NCBI GenBank assembly: GCA_963921795.1
Contig: OY997649.1
Span: 57,868,778-57,932,777, forward strand
Reading direction: 5' to 3'
From: Nannobrachium achirus
Taxonomy: Eukaryota; Chordata; Actinopteri; Myctophiformes; Myctophidae
DNA: 64,000 nucleotides
Below, piece by piece: positions 1 to 8,757 of this stretch. Position 1 is the stretch's first letter. Each line of letters starts with the position of its first letter. Both the position numbers and the translations under genes were made by a program. The notes under the pieces were generated by a model. That model searched no databases and was not told where the DNA came from. It saw only the letters and a list, made by a program, of their open reading frames with translations.

Positions 1-17
1 ATATATATATATATATA
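1..17. repeat. (AT)n microsatellite, cut by window edge
   Basis: The window opens in an uninterrupted AT dinucleotide run that must extend to the left. Only the last 17 bases are visible. Confidence 0.9.
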
Positions 18-800
18 CTAGTCCTGTGCCCGGGGGTGTGCCATGAGGGATTGAATGTAGGTGTCTCATTGAATGTAATGTTGGAGAATCTAGACAGGTG
101 CCCATTGGGCAGAATAGTCACCATCCATGTCTTGTCCAGTTGTGCAATAGCCGTTGTATCTGTCTGTCTGGCTGGCTGGCACTCTTTTATGCCCATATAT
201 GGTGTTCAGTGTCCAGGCCAGTCTGTGATGTCATCTCCAAATGTGGGCACTGTAGTGATGTCAGTCAGTGATGTCAGATGGGCTTTGTTGATGACAGTTG
301 GGCATTGTTACCATGGTGGCGACACTGTTATTATCAGTGATGTCAGCATTTAGACAGACGATTTGGTAAATTAATAGTTAGATATTTCTACATTATAATG
401 AAATCTTGTTTGGGGGAAAACATGCCTAATGATGATGATGTCACTGGTAGGCGGGGTACTGAACTGTCCACCATCATGAACGTTGGTGAGGACCAATTAT
501 ATGAGGATAAGTTGAAAATGGGTGAAGTCGTCCTTTAGTGTTCTTAGAATCTTAATGTTTTTTTTTTAATGAATTATTTTGGGAATCACTGCTGTACTGC
601 AATCCACAATCATGTTTTTGTTCTCAGTTCTTTTGTTTACCTTTTTGTTTGCCTTTGTTATATTTGTTAATGGGTGTGTGGGTGATTTATTAAGTATATC
701 GTTGCTATCAGGCAGAAACCTCTTATCTCCATATTCACACTTTTTTGTGTGTTTTCTTTTTTGTAAATTAATGCCCCTACTTGCTCACACAAGCATGCAT
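18..800. other. Intergenic DNA, no gene recognised
   Basis: Short open frames exist (for example 36-353, 105 codons), but none resembles a known protein, and their composition is that of random frames in A/T-rich DNA. A dispersed repeat fragment is visible near 703-735, reading as GCAGAAACCT followed by TATCTCCA. The same string recurs in reverse orientation near 4013-4038, so this stretch is partly interspersed repeat. Confidence 0.5.
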
Positions 801-836
801 CGAAAGTAGCAGAGCTTGTGAGATCTGCTACCTTTG
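801..836. repeat. Short palindrome, truncated member of the GATCTACAAGCTCACA hairpin family
   Basis: The arms AAAGTAGCAGA and TCTGCTACCTTT are complementary around a core containing AGCTTGTGAG. The arm motif (TAGCAGA...AGCTTGTGAG) matches the palindromes at 17500-17562 and 58986-59040, so I place it in the same family although the second half of the outer arm is missing. Confidence 0.55.
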
Positions 837-889
837 AATTTGAATCCTGAAAAATATTGGACGTTTGGAGAGGTTTCCACCCGACAGAG

Positions 890-1193
890 ACGATATTATA
901 AGCCGCTCCTGAATATAAGCCGCACCAGCTAAATTTAGAACAAAAAACAAATGTTTACATATATAAGCCACACCGGACTATAAGCCGCAGGTGTCCTTCC
1001 TGCTTCCTGCTAGAGCGCCCCTGGTGGCCGTTAGCTGTAAAAATCTATATATAAATCCTTTTTAAAGACCATTGTAAAACTAACTAACTGGCCGTTTGCT
1101 GTAAAAATCTATATATAAGCCGCACCGTTGTATAAGCCGCAGGGTTCAAAACATGGGGAAAAAGCCGCGGCTTATAGTCCGGCAATTACGGTA
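890..1193. mobile_element. MITE-like element with repeated TATAAGCCGC motifs
   Basis: The segment carries at least five copies of TATAAGCCGC or its variant TATAAGCCAC on the plus strand. It ends with the inverse motif GCGGCTTATAGTCCGGCAAT followed by TACGGTA. This inverted arrangement of ATAAGCCGC strings is typical of an interspersed non-autonomous DNA transposon widespread in fish genomes. The superfamily cannot be assigned because the left terminus near 890 is degenerate and no target duplication is clear. An internal direct repeat, GCTGTAAAAATCTATATATAA, occurs at about 1034 and 1102. Confidence 0.6.
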
Positions 1194-1292
1194 TATATAT
1201 TTTTACCCTAACCCTAATCTCTCAAGAACAGATTCCGGATGGGTCCCCAGATTACCCTACACCAGACAAAGACACAAGTATGATCTAGCTGT

Positions 1293-1293
1293 G

Positions 1294-1336
<43 letters not shown>
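1293..1336. repeat. (CA)n microsatellite
   Basis: About 22 uninterrupted CA dinucleotides. Just upstream, at 1206-1218, lie two telomere-like CCCTAA hexamers, too few to be more than coincidence. Confidence 0.9.
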
Positions 1337-1337
<1 letters not shown>

Positions 1338-1671
1338 TTTGTATGCTCGCCATTCTAGAAACGTCTTCAAAGCTGTTATATGCTGTAGCTGCATTCTTTT
1401 TTTTCATTTTAGTTTATTTTTATTTTTATTGTGATGATTTTTTTTTTGTCTTTTTAAAATAAATAAAAAAGGTACAGTCGTCAGTTAGCTCTAATGCAAG
1501 GCAGAGCTCAGAGACGTCAACACCTGATGTAACCTTTCACCTGGCATGCCTATTTTTGGGCAAATTCAGTTTGAGAAGCAATTCATGACTGGAAGTGAAA
1601 AGACACCAACTTGAACCTTGTTAATTACGTAGACTAAAGGCATGACGAGAAATGTTCGTGGAGTACTTTCT
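1337..1671. other. Intergenic DNA, A/T-rich, no gene seen
   Basis: Homopolymer T tracts (1396-1448) and unremarkable A/T-rich sequence. No coding or RNA signature was recognised. Confidence 0.5.
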
Positions 1672-2375
1672 TTCACTGACGAAAACTAAATTAAAACGAA
1701 ATGAAACCAAGCTTTGATGGCTATTAAAGACTAAATATATTGATACATAAAAACTAGACTAAAATGTTTGGGAGGAACTAGTGGAGAAGCACACCAAACT
1801 TGTAGATCGGCTATTTTTCACATGCAACCAAGTGTAAAATCAGGCATTATGACGCCATCAAGGTCCGCCAAAATAGTTTTTTGGTCGACAAAATCAACTG
1901 CACATTTAGTCGACTAAAACTTTATGATATTTAGTCGACTAAAACGACACAAACATTTCACTTAAGATGACTAAAATACATTTGCTGGACAAGGAGGCAA
2001 TAGCCTCAGCAAAAAGTGGAATTGAAATTCTTCCGATGGATTTCAGTAGGTCGAAAATAGAAAAGAAATGAACAAGGGCCTTGATCACAGCTTTGGCTTT
2101 TAATGTGCGCAAATGGCATCGCCTCAGGGTAGCCAGTGGCAGGCAGTGCACAGGCAACAAATACTGATGACCTGACGTTGTTTTGGGAAGTGGGCCAACA
2201 CAGTCAATAATGATATGTTCGAATGGTTCTCCAATTACCAGGATAGGTAATATAGAGGAACCAGGAGGGATAACGTGGTTAGGTTTCAGTTTAGTTTGTT
2301 TTATTCAAAAGACTATGACTAAAACTAAATCAAAATTTGCTGTCAAAATCTAAATTTGCTGTCAAAATGAACACT
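1672..2375. repeat. Unclassified interspersed repeat rich in TTTAGTCGACTAAAA motifs, interrupted by a retroelement fossil
   Basis: The motif TTTAGTCGACTAAAA, itself palindromic, occurs twice (about 1906 and 1930). On both sides lie A-rich strings such as GACTAAAACTAAAT and a tandem 16-mer CAAAATTTGCTGTCAAAA-like pair (2332-2368). I recognise the style of a common fish interspersed repeat but cannot name the family. The interval is split by the Ty3/Gypsy-like fossil at about 1965-2290. Half of a GATCTACAAG-family palindrome lies inside at 1799-1821. Confidence 0.5.
1965..2290 (-). mobile_element. Fossil fragment of a Ty3/Gypsy LTR retrotransposon (integrase region)
   Basis: On the minus strand the translation contains a stretch reading IDCVGPLPKTTSGHQYLL, which matches the start of the Ty3/Gypsy integrase core (D-x-VGPLP...SGHQYLL). 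It is followed by weakly similar sequence of the same domain. Only about 0.3 kb remains. No LTRs, gag, protease or RT are visible nearby, and the copy is clearly broken and old. It sits inside the TTTAGTCGACTAAAA repeat. Confidence 0.75.
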
Positions 2376-2390
2376 CGTGAAAAGACTTGA

Positions 2391-2740
2391 AATCTCCTCT
2401 ACATGTACCTCGCAGAATGTGTAGAAAAGAAACGTTATTTGTAAAGTCAACTGCACTTTAAAAGTGTAAGTGCTATTTTTTTGCTTTTCTTTTGTTCCAA
2501 GACAAAGCGTGTTGTTTTGTTAAAAGGTTAAAGCTCTATATACTGATCGTAATCATTAGGATAGTGTTCTTTCAGTGACGGTTCCTTGTCTCTCCAGCAC
2601 TCTTTCAGGTGGGTTGCCAACTTCATCCAATGAGGAGAGTTTTCACTTGTTCATCCTGTATCCTTAAAGACTAGTTCTTGTATCAGAATATACTGTAGAG
2701 CTATTTAACACTTTTAACAAAAACAAAAATCACTTGCTGC
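2391..2740. other. Intergenic DNA, no feature seen
   Basis: No recognisable gene or repeat boundary. A short string AGAGCTATTTAACAC near 2697 matches one edge of the 60-bp minisatellite monomer at 13.2 kb, which may be chance or an old fragment. Confidence 0.4.
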
Positions 2741-2744
2741 ACAA

Positions 2745-3318
2745 AGGGATATTTCACTTTCAAACCCATTATAATTTCAAACTCTTTATTAAGCATGTTA
2801 GATTCTTTGGAAAGACATTTTGGTTATGGTGACTGTCTGATGTTCAGGGGTCATGGCCATGGTGGACCTTTTTGTCAAAATTCCATATTTGCCACATACA
2901 TACAAAATGAGCAGACAATGGGTCCATTTGGCTCCATTTGTACACTCAGAGAGCTACTGACCTGGACGCCTAATGTGTCATAGTGTCATAATAAATCAGT
3001 GTCATACAAATTCTGAAGAATATCCTGAAGACTTGACATTCAGTACCAAAATAAGAATATCCCATGGCTAAAAGTCTTTGCGGCAAAGACTTGACCATAT
3101 TGATGACCTCTGTGTGATGTTGTCCTTCTAATGTGTGACATACTTATGCCTGACACCCTTACTAGGGTATAGGCCGTCGACAAGGGACCTCCAGATTTCT
3201 CAGTCGCTGGTGTTCTTTTCTATCTGTGACCACGTGTATCCCAGGCTCTTACCTATAAGCAAAAATCCAAAGTAGAAATTAAAATTACCCTAAACTTGAT
3301 TGAAAGTGAAATATCCCT
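2745..3318. mobile_element. TTAA-type non-autonomous DNA transposon (MITE), about 574 bp
   Basis: The ends are inverted repeats: AGGGATATTTCACTTTCAA at 2745-2763 and its complement TTGAAAGTGAAATATCCCT at 3300-3318. The right end abuts a TTAA (3319-3322). The matching left tetranucleotide (2741-2744) reads ACAA and would be a decayed TTAA. TTAA duplications are known from piggyBac and Kolobok transposons; the AG start fits Kolobok's purine-purine ends, but this is inference. The right terminus recurs as a solo end at 59721-59738, also followed by TTAA. No transposase frame is present. Confidence 0.75.
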
Positions 3319-3322
3319 TTAA

Positions 3323-3864
3323 TGATTTCCATCACATACAGCTGGAACCTTTTTTTTATTTTTTTTATTTTTTTCAGTTCTGTTCTTGTCTTATCTCCAT
3401 GGCATCTTAATGCGACGCCTGGTATTTTCAGGGTCCATTATGGTTCTGTTGAATTGCCTTTCTATATGCTGAGCACAGTGAAAACAAACCATTAGCCGCA
3501 CACTCCTTTGTACCGCACTGCACCGCTCCTCCATTGAGGCACTTCAATCAAAGCCCTCCCAACAGGCTGAAATGTCAAAGTGATACTGAACGGTCACCTA
3601 ATGCACTGTTAAGGGCAGGGAAGTGCTGGGCCCCTGATTCAGCCCGCGAAAAAGAGTTGGAGAGGCCCTTCATTGCGCGCTACAGAGAGAGATCTCTCTC
3701 TATAGCGCTGCTGCTACTCAAAGATTTGCCATTTCAGATCATGACAAGTGACAAGCCAGTGGGCCAATTGCTGTACATGAGTTATATTTAGTTGTTGTCG
3801 GGTGTAAACCTTGTATGTCCAAAACCGTTTGTTTTGTATTCATAATTTTAAAAATGATTTAAGC
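3323..3864. other. Intergenic DNA, no gene recognised
   Basis: Contains a T-rich tract (3351-3376). The open frame at 3534-3791 (85 codons) has no recognisable domain. Confidence 0.4.
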
Positions 3865-3945
3865 TAGTGAAAACAGCCGATCTACAAGGACACAACGCCT
3901 CGCACCGCGAGGCGTTGTGTGCTTGTAGATCGGCTGTTTTCACTA
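3865..3945. repeat. 81-bp near-perfect palindrome (GATCTACAAG hairpin family, best copy)
   Basis: The left arm starts TAGTGAAAACAGCCGATCTA and the right arm ends with its exact complement TAGATCGGCTGTTTTCACTA. The arms are about 39 bp with one mismatch near the middle (GA against CA), around a tiny centre. Transcribed, it would form a very stable hairpin. The same arm sequence occurs at 4890-4946, 58584-58648 and, diverged, at 13081-13126, 17500-17562 and 58986-59040. No terminal motif, target duplication or gene is attached. Confidence 0.85.
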
Positions 3946-4889
3946 CTTTTGTGCGACGGCCTTGTATGATGAAGCAGGGCTTTGCTTTGCAAAAAAATGT
4001 ATACATTTTAAACTTGGAGATACAAGGTTTCTGCCCGACAGTGACGATTTACTTTGTTGGCCGCCCAGCCCCCAAAATGGAATGAAGGCCGACATTTTAT
4101 TATTATTTTTTTTCCCGAATGGCCGGCCTGGACCGGCCGGGAATGAACCAGCCGTTCGGGAGTTGTGCCGCTTTTCCCAATGGCCAGCACGTCCCTGGTT
4201 TCTCAACGTGGGCACCGGGGACCTCCATGGAGTCCAGACGGATGAAGTGGTTTATGTAAAAAAAAGAAAAGAATATCCTATCACACAAATATTTGTGGCG
4301 AGGAGCCCACGTTTAGAGAAATATATCAATAATGTAATAATGCAACTGTTAGTTTTTTTTTTAGGGGAATCAACACAATGTTTTTTATGTACTTCAAATC
4401 AAAGTTCTGCTTTCTTTCATTTTCACATTGTAAATTTGTACTGGATGTGGCCATTTGTTTTCTTCCACAAGCCTTTGATCTAATGATAATAACCCAAATG
4501 TGGGTCCATTTGGTTACAACCATAAACCCCTAGACTCTGAACTGTTATGTACGTACGAGATGCTGCCATGCAGGTGAGCCCCGCCCGCCGCCTGGGCACT
4601 GTGCCATCGCTGTGTCCCAACCGGTCTGTCATGTTTTGAAGGTCACTAAGGTTTTATTTTTTATAATGCTTTTTACGTCATGTTTCATTACAGAAGGAAT
4701 TATGTATTAACAGTATCGATTATACAGTTATAATTAAATATGGGTATATAGATAATAAAATGTTTTATTTGAGAAGTAACCTGTGATGTCTTGTTGTCTT
4801 GTTCTGGACCATGTTAACTTGAAAATGTGTCATCCAATTCAGCTATAACAGTGACAGCCCATTGCGGGCAAACAACAAAAAAATATATT
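3946..4889. other. Intergenic DNA, no gene recognised
   Basis: Overlapping short frames on both strands at 3.9-4.5 kb are mutual shadows without domain similarity. A fragment of a dispersed repeat (TTGGAGATACAAGGTTTCTG, 4014-4033) matches, in reverse, 703-735. A G/C-rich stretch with GGCCGGCC-like symmetry lies at 4120-4160. Confidence 0.4.
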
Positions 4890-4946
4890 TTGAAAATAGC
4901 CGATCTACAAGCTCACAAGCAGAGCTTGTAGATCGGCTGTTTTCAA
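4890..4946. repeat. 57-bp palindrome (GATCTACAAG hairpin family)
   Basis: The left arm TTGAAAATAGCCGATCTACA continues AGCTC; the right arm reads GAGCTTGTAGATCGGCTGTT then TTCAA. The arms are about 25 bp with one mismatch (ATAGCC against ACAGCC) and a loop of about 7 bases. Confidence 0.85.
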
Positions 4947-5799
4947 TGTAGAAGTTTGTCTCTTTCTTATATAATTTGACAATTTGGACAATGTTTGACC
5001 TGTTTTTATTAGTTTTATGATCAATGTTGATGCAGTAGATTAGAACATTCAATAGCCAATAATGGCAAGCCCAAAATAGGGATTTAAAAGTGCCATGGTG
5101 TATTTTTGGACGGTTTCTTTAGTTTATATAATTCATTTGTAATCGAGGTAAAAGTTTGAAATAGTTGTGTTATTGATTTAGAAGATATTGATTTTGTATC
5201 CTGTACTACTTGAAAGCAATACTGCACTTTATACACAACTCACTTTACAAATATAGGCTATATCCCTATAAAACAATGCTAATTTTAATCGTAGCCTTAA
5301 ATAGATATACTTTGAACCCTTGTTCTTGTTTTTTACGTTTTATGCTCCGTTTCTCTGTGTAATATATATTGTCTGGAGTACAATTATTTTTCTCTGGGGA
5401 CTGCAGATGTAAATTTGCATTTTTGCTAAATCCGGTGTCTATAGCTGGCTTTTAACCAAACAGATTCGGCCACGGATCGGCGGTTGAAAGCGTTGCCGAC
5501 AGGGAGCTCATCGGCAGGTTTTCGGCAGCGGGTCGGAAACACTATCGACCAGTATCAATGGAAAACTGGAAAACTGGACTTTCCCACTTGGGGACGATAT
5601 TTTTTTAGGGCCCCCCCACCCTAACGATTTAATAGTAAATTGTCAATGACCACGTGGCCCAGTTCCCCCAAGTGCCCCTGAGAGCCAAGGGCCCCTGCCA
5701 ACGGCCCCACCGGCCCGATGGTTAATCCAGCCTGAGACCACTTTACTACCTGTAACCTGTAAACTAACCTGCACAGCTCTCTTAGTGTTTTGAAGTGTT
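4947..5799. other. Intergenic DNA, A/T-rich, no feature seen
   Basis: No coding, RNA or transposon-end signal was recognised. A run of C (5612-5620) and a G/C-richer patch with repeated CGGC strings (5466-5545) are the only compositional marks. Confidence 0.4.
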
Positions 5800-5985
5800 T
5801 TTTTGAGCGGTGGTCACACCGTCTCCTATACGTGGCCGTGTGTGTGGGTATGCGTGCGTGCGTGTCTGTCTGTATGTAGCCTGAGTGTATGTAGCCTGCA
5901 ATACCTTTTCTGACCACACGTTAAGGGAGGGGCGCTGTTGTTCAGGCCAGGCACACTCACACTCGGGTGTGATTTTTTTCTCCTA
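5800..5985 (-). repeat. Left arm of a long inverted repeat; member of a dispersed family with internal microsatellite
   Basis: Read on the minus strand, this interval is the same sequence as 7612-7866: ATCACAC near the start, then CAACAGCGCCCCTCCCTTAA, GTGTGGTCAGAAAAGGTA, a CAGACAGAC tract, CACACACGGCCACGTATAGG and GTGACCACCGCTCAAAAA. A third, partial copy is at about 59505-59585. The two complete copies face each other and bound about 1.6 kb of other sequence, so they may be the termini of one element. Confidence 0.7.
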
Positions 5986-6012
5986 TCTATACTATAATTT
6001 TGCGAATGTCTG

Positions 6013-6048
6013 AGTGAGTGAGTGAGTGAGTGAGTGAGTGAGTGAGTG
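6013..6048. repeat. (GAGT)n microsatellite
   Basis: About nine copies of GAGT/GTGA follow a CTATCTATACTATAATTTT string that resembles the 5' end of some Helitrons. The Helitron reading is weak. Confidence 0.75.
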
Positions 6049-6276
6049 TCTGTCTGAAACAGCGTTTCTCCTCAGTGGCTGGAGCAATTGATCTGAAATC
6101 GCATCACCATTAGCATATGAACACACCTAACATAACTGTGAAGCCCGTTTGTCACTTTCACAAATCATATACTGTATATTAGCATTTTTATGGTGTATCT
6201 ACTATCTATTCTGCATCTAGCATGAGGCACATCTATTCTGCATCTAGCATGAGGCAACATGTTTAACCAGCTCTCT

Positions 6277-6277
<1 letters not shown>

Positions 6278-6338
<61 letters not shown>
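6278..6338. repeat. (GT)n microsatellite followed by G-rich tract
   Basis: About 29 GT dinucleotides. Downstream, 6339-6410 is strongly G-rich with runs of three to nine G, a likely quadruplex-forming tract on the plus strand. Confidence 0.9.
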
Positions 6339-6340
<2 letters not shown>

Positions 6341-6631
6341 GCAGGCGGGTGTGTGCGCAGGCGGGTGGGTGGGTGGGCTGGGGGGGTGGGGGGGGGGGAT
6401 GGGGTGGGTAGCCATTAAACGAAACGGGTATTTCTTACATTGATGCTCCTACATATTATCATGCAAGCACCAGTTAAAGTTACTTTCCATCCCTCATATA
6501 CTGCAGTGCACATCCCATAACCCACACACTGCACATCATTTTGGAGCTCATATCTTTGAACGGGTAAGGGCTAGTTTCTATTATTCTAGCCTTGAAAAAA
6601 ACAGTTAATGTTAAATAAGAGACGTGCTAAG

Positions 6632-6791
6632 AGTGCCTGAGAGGTGGTCTAATGATTAGTTCTTTGGCTCAGAGGTGCCATGTTCAAACCCCAGTCTTCC
6701 TAGAGTTCAATGATGTACTACCTGTACTTTGGAATTTTCTATGCAAACATATACATGGGTGACTCAACATGTCTTTACAAATGCATTGGGC
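6632..6791 (+). mobile_element. tRNA-derived SINE, first of two tandem copies
   Basis: The head has a box-A-like TGGTCTAATGATTAG (about 6646-6660) and a box-B-like ATGTTCAAACCCC (about 6689-6701), spaced as in a tRNA promoter. The body ends with AATGCATTGGGC (about 6780-6791). The same terminal string closes the second copy at 7364-7375, so the two probably share a tail. The copy is diverged. Confidence 0.5.
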
Positions 6792-6805
6792 ATCTCACCT
6801 CCTGA

Positions 6806-7375
6806 GTTGTGGTAGCTCTGTTGGAAGAGCTCTTGACTCATCATCGGACGGTCATGGGATCAAATCCCAGCACCACCACCTCTTCTGCTGAGCAATTGAC
6901 AATGATGGCTTTACTTTTCTCTCCTTTAAAGGTGATACACCATGCATTTAAAAAGTATTTATGTCATATTGTTTATGTCCCAAAAACGTTTTTCAAAAGG
7001 TTTGAGGCTAAATTACCACTCCTGAATAGAGAGCCTCTCTCATTTTTGAATGGCTCTCAGAGCATTTCAGCTGCAGTACCACCTTTGGCCTGAACTGCGC
7101 CATCTTTTTGAAAATGTTTTCTTTTTTATGATGACGTCACAATCGGCAGATGACGTCACAATCGGCAGCAAATCTGGATAGACTGTTTTGAGAACCCGTG
7201 GGATACTTTTAACCTTCGCCTTCTCAAAACCAGAGAAAGACACAACGGTCAGAAATGGGACTTTGTGAGGATAGAAGGTGCTAGTGGGACCCCAAAAAAA
7301 GGTTTTAAAATAGGAAAAGTGAAATTACATGGTGTATCACCTTTAAAAGGCCATTGTCATTGACAATGCATTGGG
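6806..7375 (+). mobile_element. tRNA-derived SINE, second copy, split by a TTAA MITE
   Basis: The head 6806-6880 is strongly tRNA-like: box A TGGTAGCTCTGTTGG, a D-stem AGCTC...GAGCT, a T-arm TGGGATCAAATCCCA and a GCACCACC 3' end. It is followed by body sequence ending TTGACAATGCATTGGGC at 7375. The body is interrupted at a TTAA by the 413-bp MITE at 6930-7342; removing the insertion leaves continuous SINE sequence. I do not call a functional tRNA because the head continues into a SINE body. Confidence 0.65.
6930..7342. mobile_element. TTAA-type MITE, 413 bp, inserted in a SINE
   Basis: Exact 15-bp inverted termini, AGGTGATACACCATG at 6930-6944 and CATGGTGTATCACCT at 7328-7342, are flanked by TTAA at 6926-6929 and 7343-7346. 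Inside is a tandem GATGACGTCACAATCGGCA pair (about 7128-7167). TTAA duplication indicates piggyBac- or Kolobok-type mobilisation. There is no coding capacity. Confidence 0.85.
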
Positions 7376-7380
7376 CGCTT

Positions 7381-7615
7381 AAAGTTAAATATTTCAAGAA
7401 CTACAAATTATTTCAAAGTAAAAATCTCAAGCATGCATGTCCACAATAAGGTGGAATTTTTGAATTGCGAATCAAGTTGCTCGGTTAAAGTATGTAGGAA
7501 CAGCGAGGTGCCAAAGTTTTCAGATTTAAGATTTAAAAGTTAGATATCTCCAAAACTATAAAACATTTCAAAGTAAAACGTTCCAAGCATGTGTGTCCAC
7601 AGTTAGGTGAATTAT
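7381..7615 (+). repeat. Diverged tandem duplication, about 160-bp period
   Basis: Two segments resemble each other: 7385-7455 (ATTTCAAAGTAAAA...CAAGCATGCATGTCCACA) and 7545-7615 (CATTTCAAAGTAAAA...CAAGCATGTGTGTCCACA). They precede the right arm of the long inverted repeat. Family unknown. Confidence 0.6.
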
Positions 7616-7645
7616 AAAAAATCACACTCGTGTGAACTGAGCGGT

Positions 7646-7701
<56 letters not shown>

Positions 7702-7866
7702 TGCGTGCGTGTGTGTGCAACAGCGCCCCTCCCTTAACATGTGTGGTCAGAAAAGGTAACTGCAGGCTACGGACACGGAGACAAACAGACAGACAAACAA
7801 ACAGACAGACAGACAGACCCACACACACGGCCACGTATAGGAGCGTTGTGACCACCGCTCAAAAAG
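7612..7866 (+). repeat. Right arm of the long inverted repeat, with expanded GT/GTGC microsatellite
   Basis: This is the inverse counterpart of 5800-5985. Between AATCACACTCGTGTGA and CAACAGCGCCCCTCCCTTAA it has gained about 70 bp of (GT)n(GTGC)n (7649-7717). A second CAGACAGACAAA tract lies at 7783-7818. The arm ends at GACCACCGCTCAAAAA. Frames here on both strands are repeat translations, not genes. Confidence 0.7.
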
Positions 7867-7959
7867 TATGAATGGAGTTTCTAGGTGAACGTGTTTTTTC
7901 TGGGGGGTCGCACACATCTGCCATTGAGCCCCATGTTAATTCTCAGAATTTTGGCCTTG

Positions 7960-8001
7960 AAGCAGGTGGTCTTGACGTGTGACCAGTCTGACCACCTGCT
8001 T
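7960..8001. repeat. Small inverted repeat
   Basis: AAGCAGGTGGTC (7960-7971) pairs exactly with GACCACCTGCTT (7990-8001) around an 18-base loop. No family was recognised. Confidence 0.6.
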
Positions 8002-8099
8002 GTTATTGAGAAAACATCCAATGATCACACACGTGCTGATAATGGACTAAAGCTGCATTGCTTTTGCTAAAACGAGAAAATGTGTTTATTTTGTAATTT

Positions 8100-8178
8100 G
8101 CCATTAACCCTACAAGGGCCGGTCAGAGTGAACCAAAGGGCCGCTTACGGCCCCCGGGCCGCACATTGCCCAGGTCTG
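8100..8178 (-). mobile_element. hAT terminal fragment
   Basis: Read on the minus strand from 8178 the sequence starts CAGACCTGGGCAATGTGCGG, then CCCGGGGGCCGTAAGCGGCC. This is the typical end of vertebrate hAT MITEs (CAG...TGGGCAA..TGCGGCCC). The opposite terminus is not visible, so it is a truncated copy. Confidence 0.6.
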
Positions 8179-8559
8179 CTGTAGGTAGAGCCTAGTCTCG
8201 CGTGGCCAGACTGTTGCCTAACGCGATTTGCAAATGCTCCCGGCATACAGTCTGGGGCACGGAAATAGAAACGATGAGCGCGAGATAAAGCGGATGTGAC
8301 GCAACCGCTCCCTTGGTGCAGTAGCAATAACATGTCCTACTGGAAGCGTTAAGTCTCCTTTCAATATTTCTGGGGGCGTTATTTCGTCTTTCTCTGGTGT
8401 TATTGGTGTTACCTCCATGATGTTTTCAAACGTTTTCTTAAACTATACACCCATAACAAGAATAGGCCGCTCGAATGACTTTGTCTGAGCTATTGTGTTT
8501 CTGTTATGTTTCCAATGGGACTACAGTTCAGTGCAGCACTGACCTAAAATGTATGCAAA
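8179..8559. other. Intergenic DNA, no gene recognised
   Basis: Two minus-strand frames (62 and 66 codons) overlap here without recognisable domains. No promoter or splice context can be supported. Confidence 0.4.
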
Positions 8560-8757
8560 TTAGCCCCTTTTCCACTGGCCCAACACCACACCACTCCACA
8601 CCACACCGCCCACTTGTGCCAGGTTTTCCACTGCAAGGACCTGGGTAGAGTGGTGTGAAATCTAGAGTAGGTCTGAGCTAGGCCAAACAGGGCCAAACAC
8701 TTCATAATGACTGATCACTCACTGACTTTTCATTTAGACCACCAGGATATAGTTGTA

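Noticed and set aside
791-1222. CCCTAACCCTAA at about 1206 as a telomeric seed of the satellite
   Set aside because: Only two hexamers, without the 32-bp block, 16 kb away.
3962-4483. 173-codon plus-strand frame
   Set aside because: Low-complexity, hydrophobic translation of A/T-rich DNA with a dispersed-repeat fragment inside; opposing frames overlap it and no domain is visible.
5975-6060. Helitron 5' end (CTATCTATACTATAATTTT)
   Set aside because: Only a loose resemblance; no CTRR 3' end with hairpin and no Rep/helicase sequence was identified.
6806-6880. Functional tRNA gene
   Set aside because: It has a tRNA-like D-arm and T-arm, but the anticodon stem is poor and the sequence continues into a SINE body and tail.
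7622-7871. Overlapping frames rich in CVCV and HTHT
   Set aside because: They are translations of GT/GTGC microsatellite DNA on the two strands.
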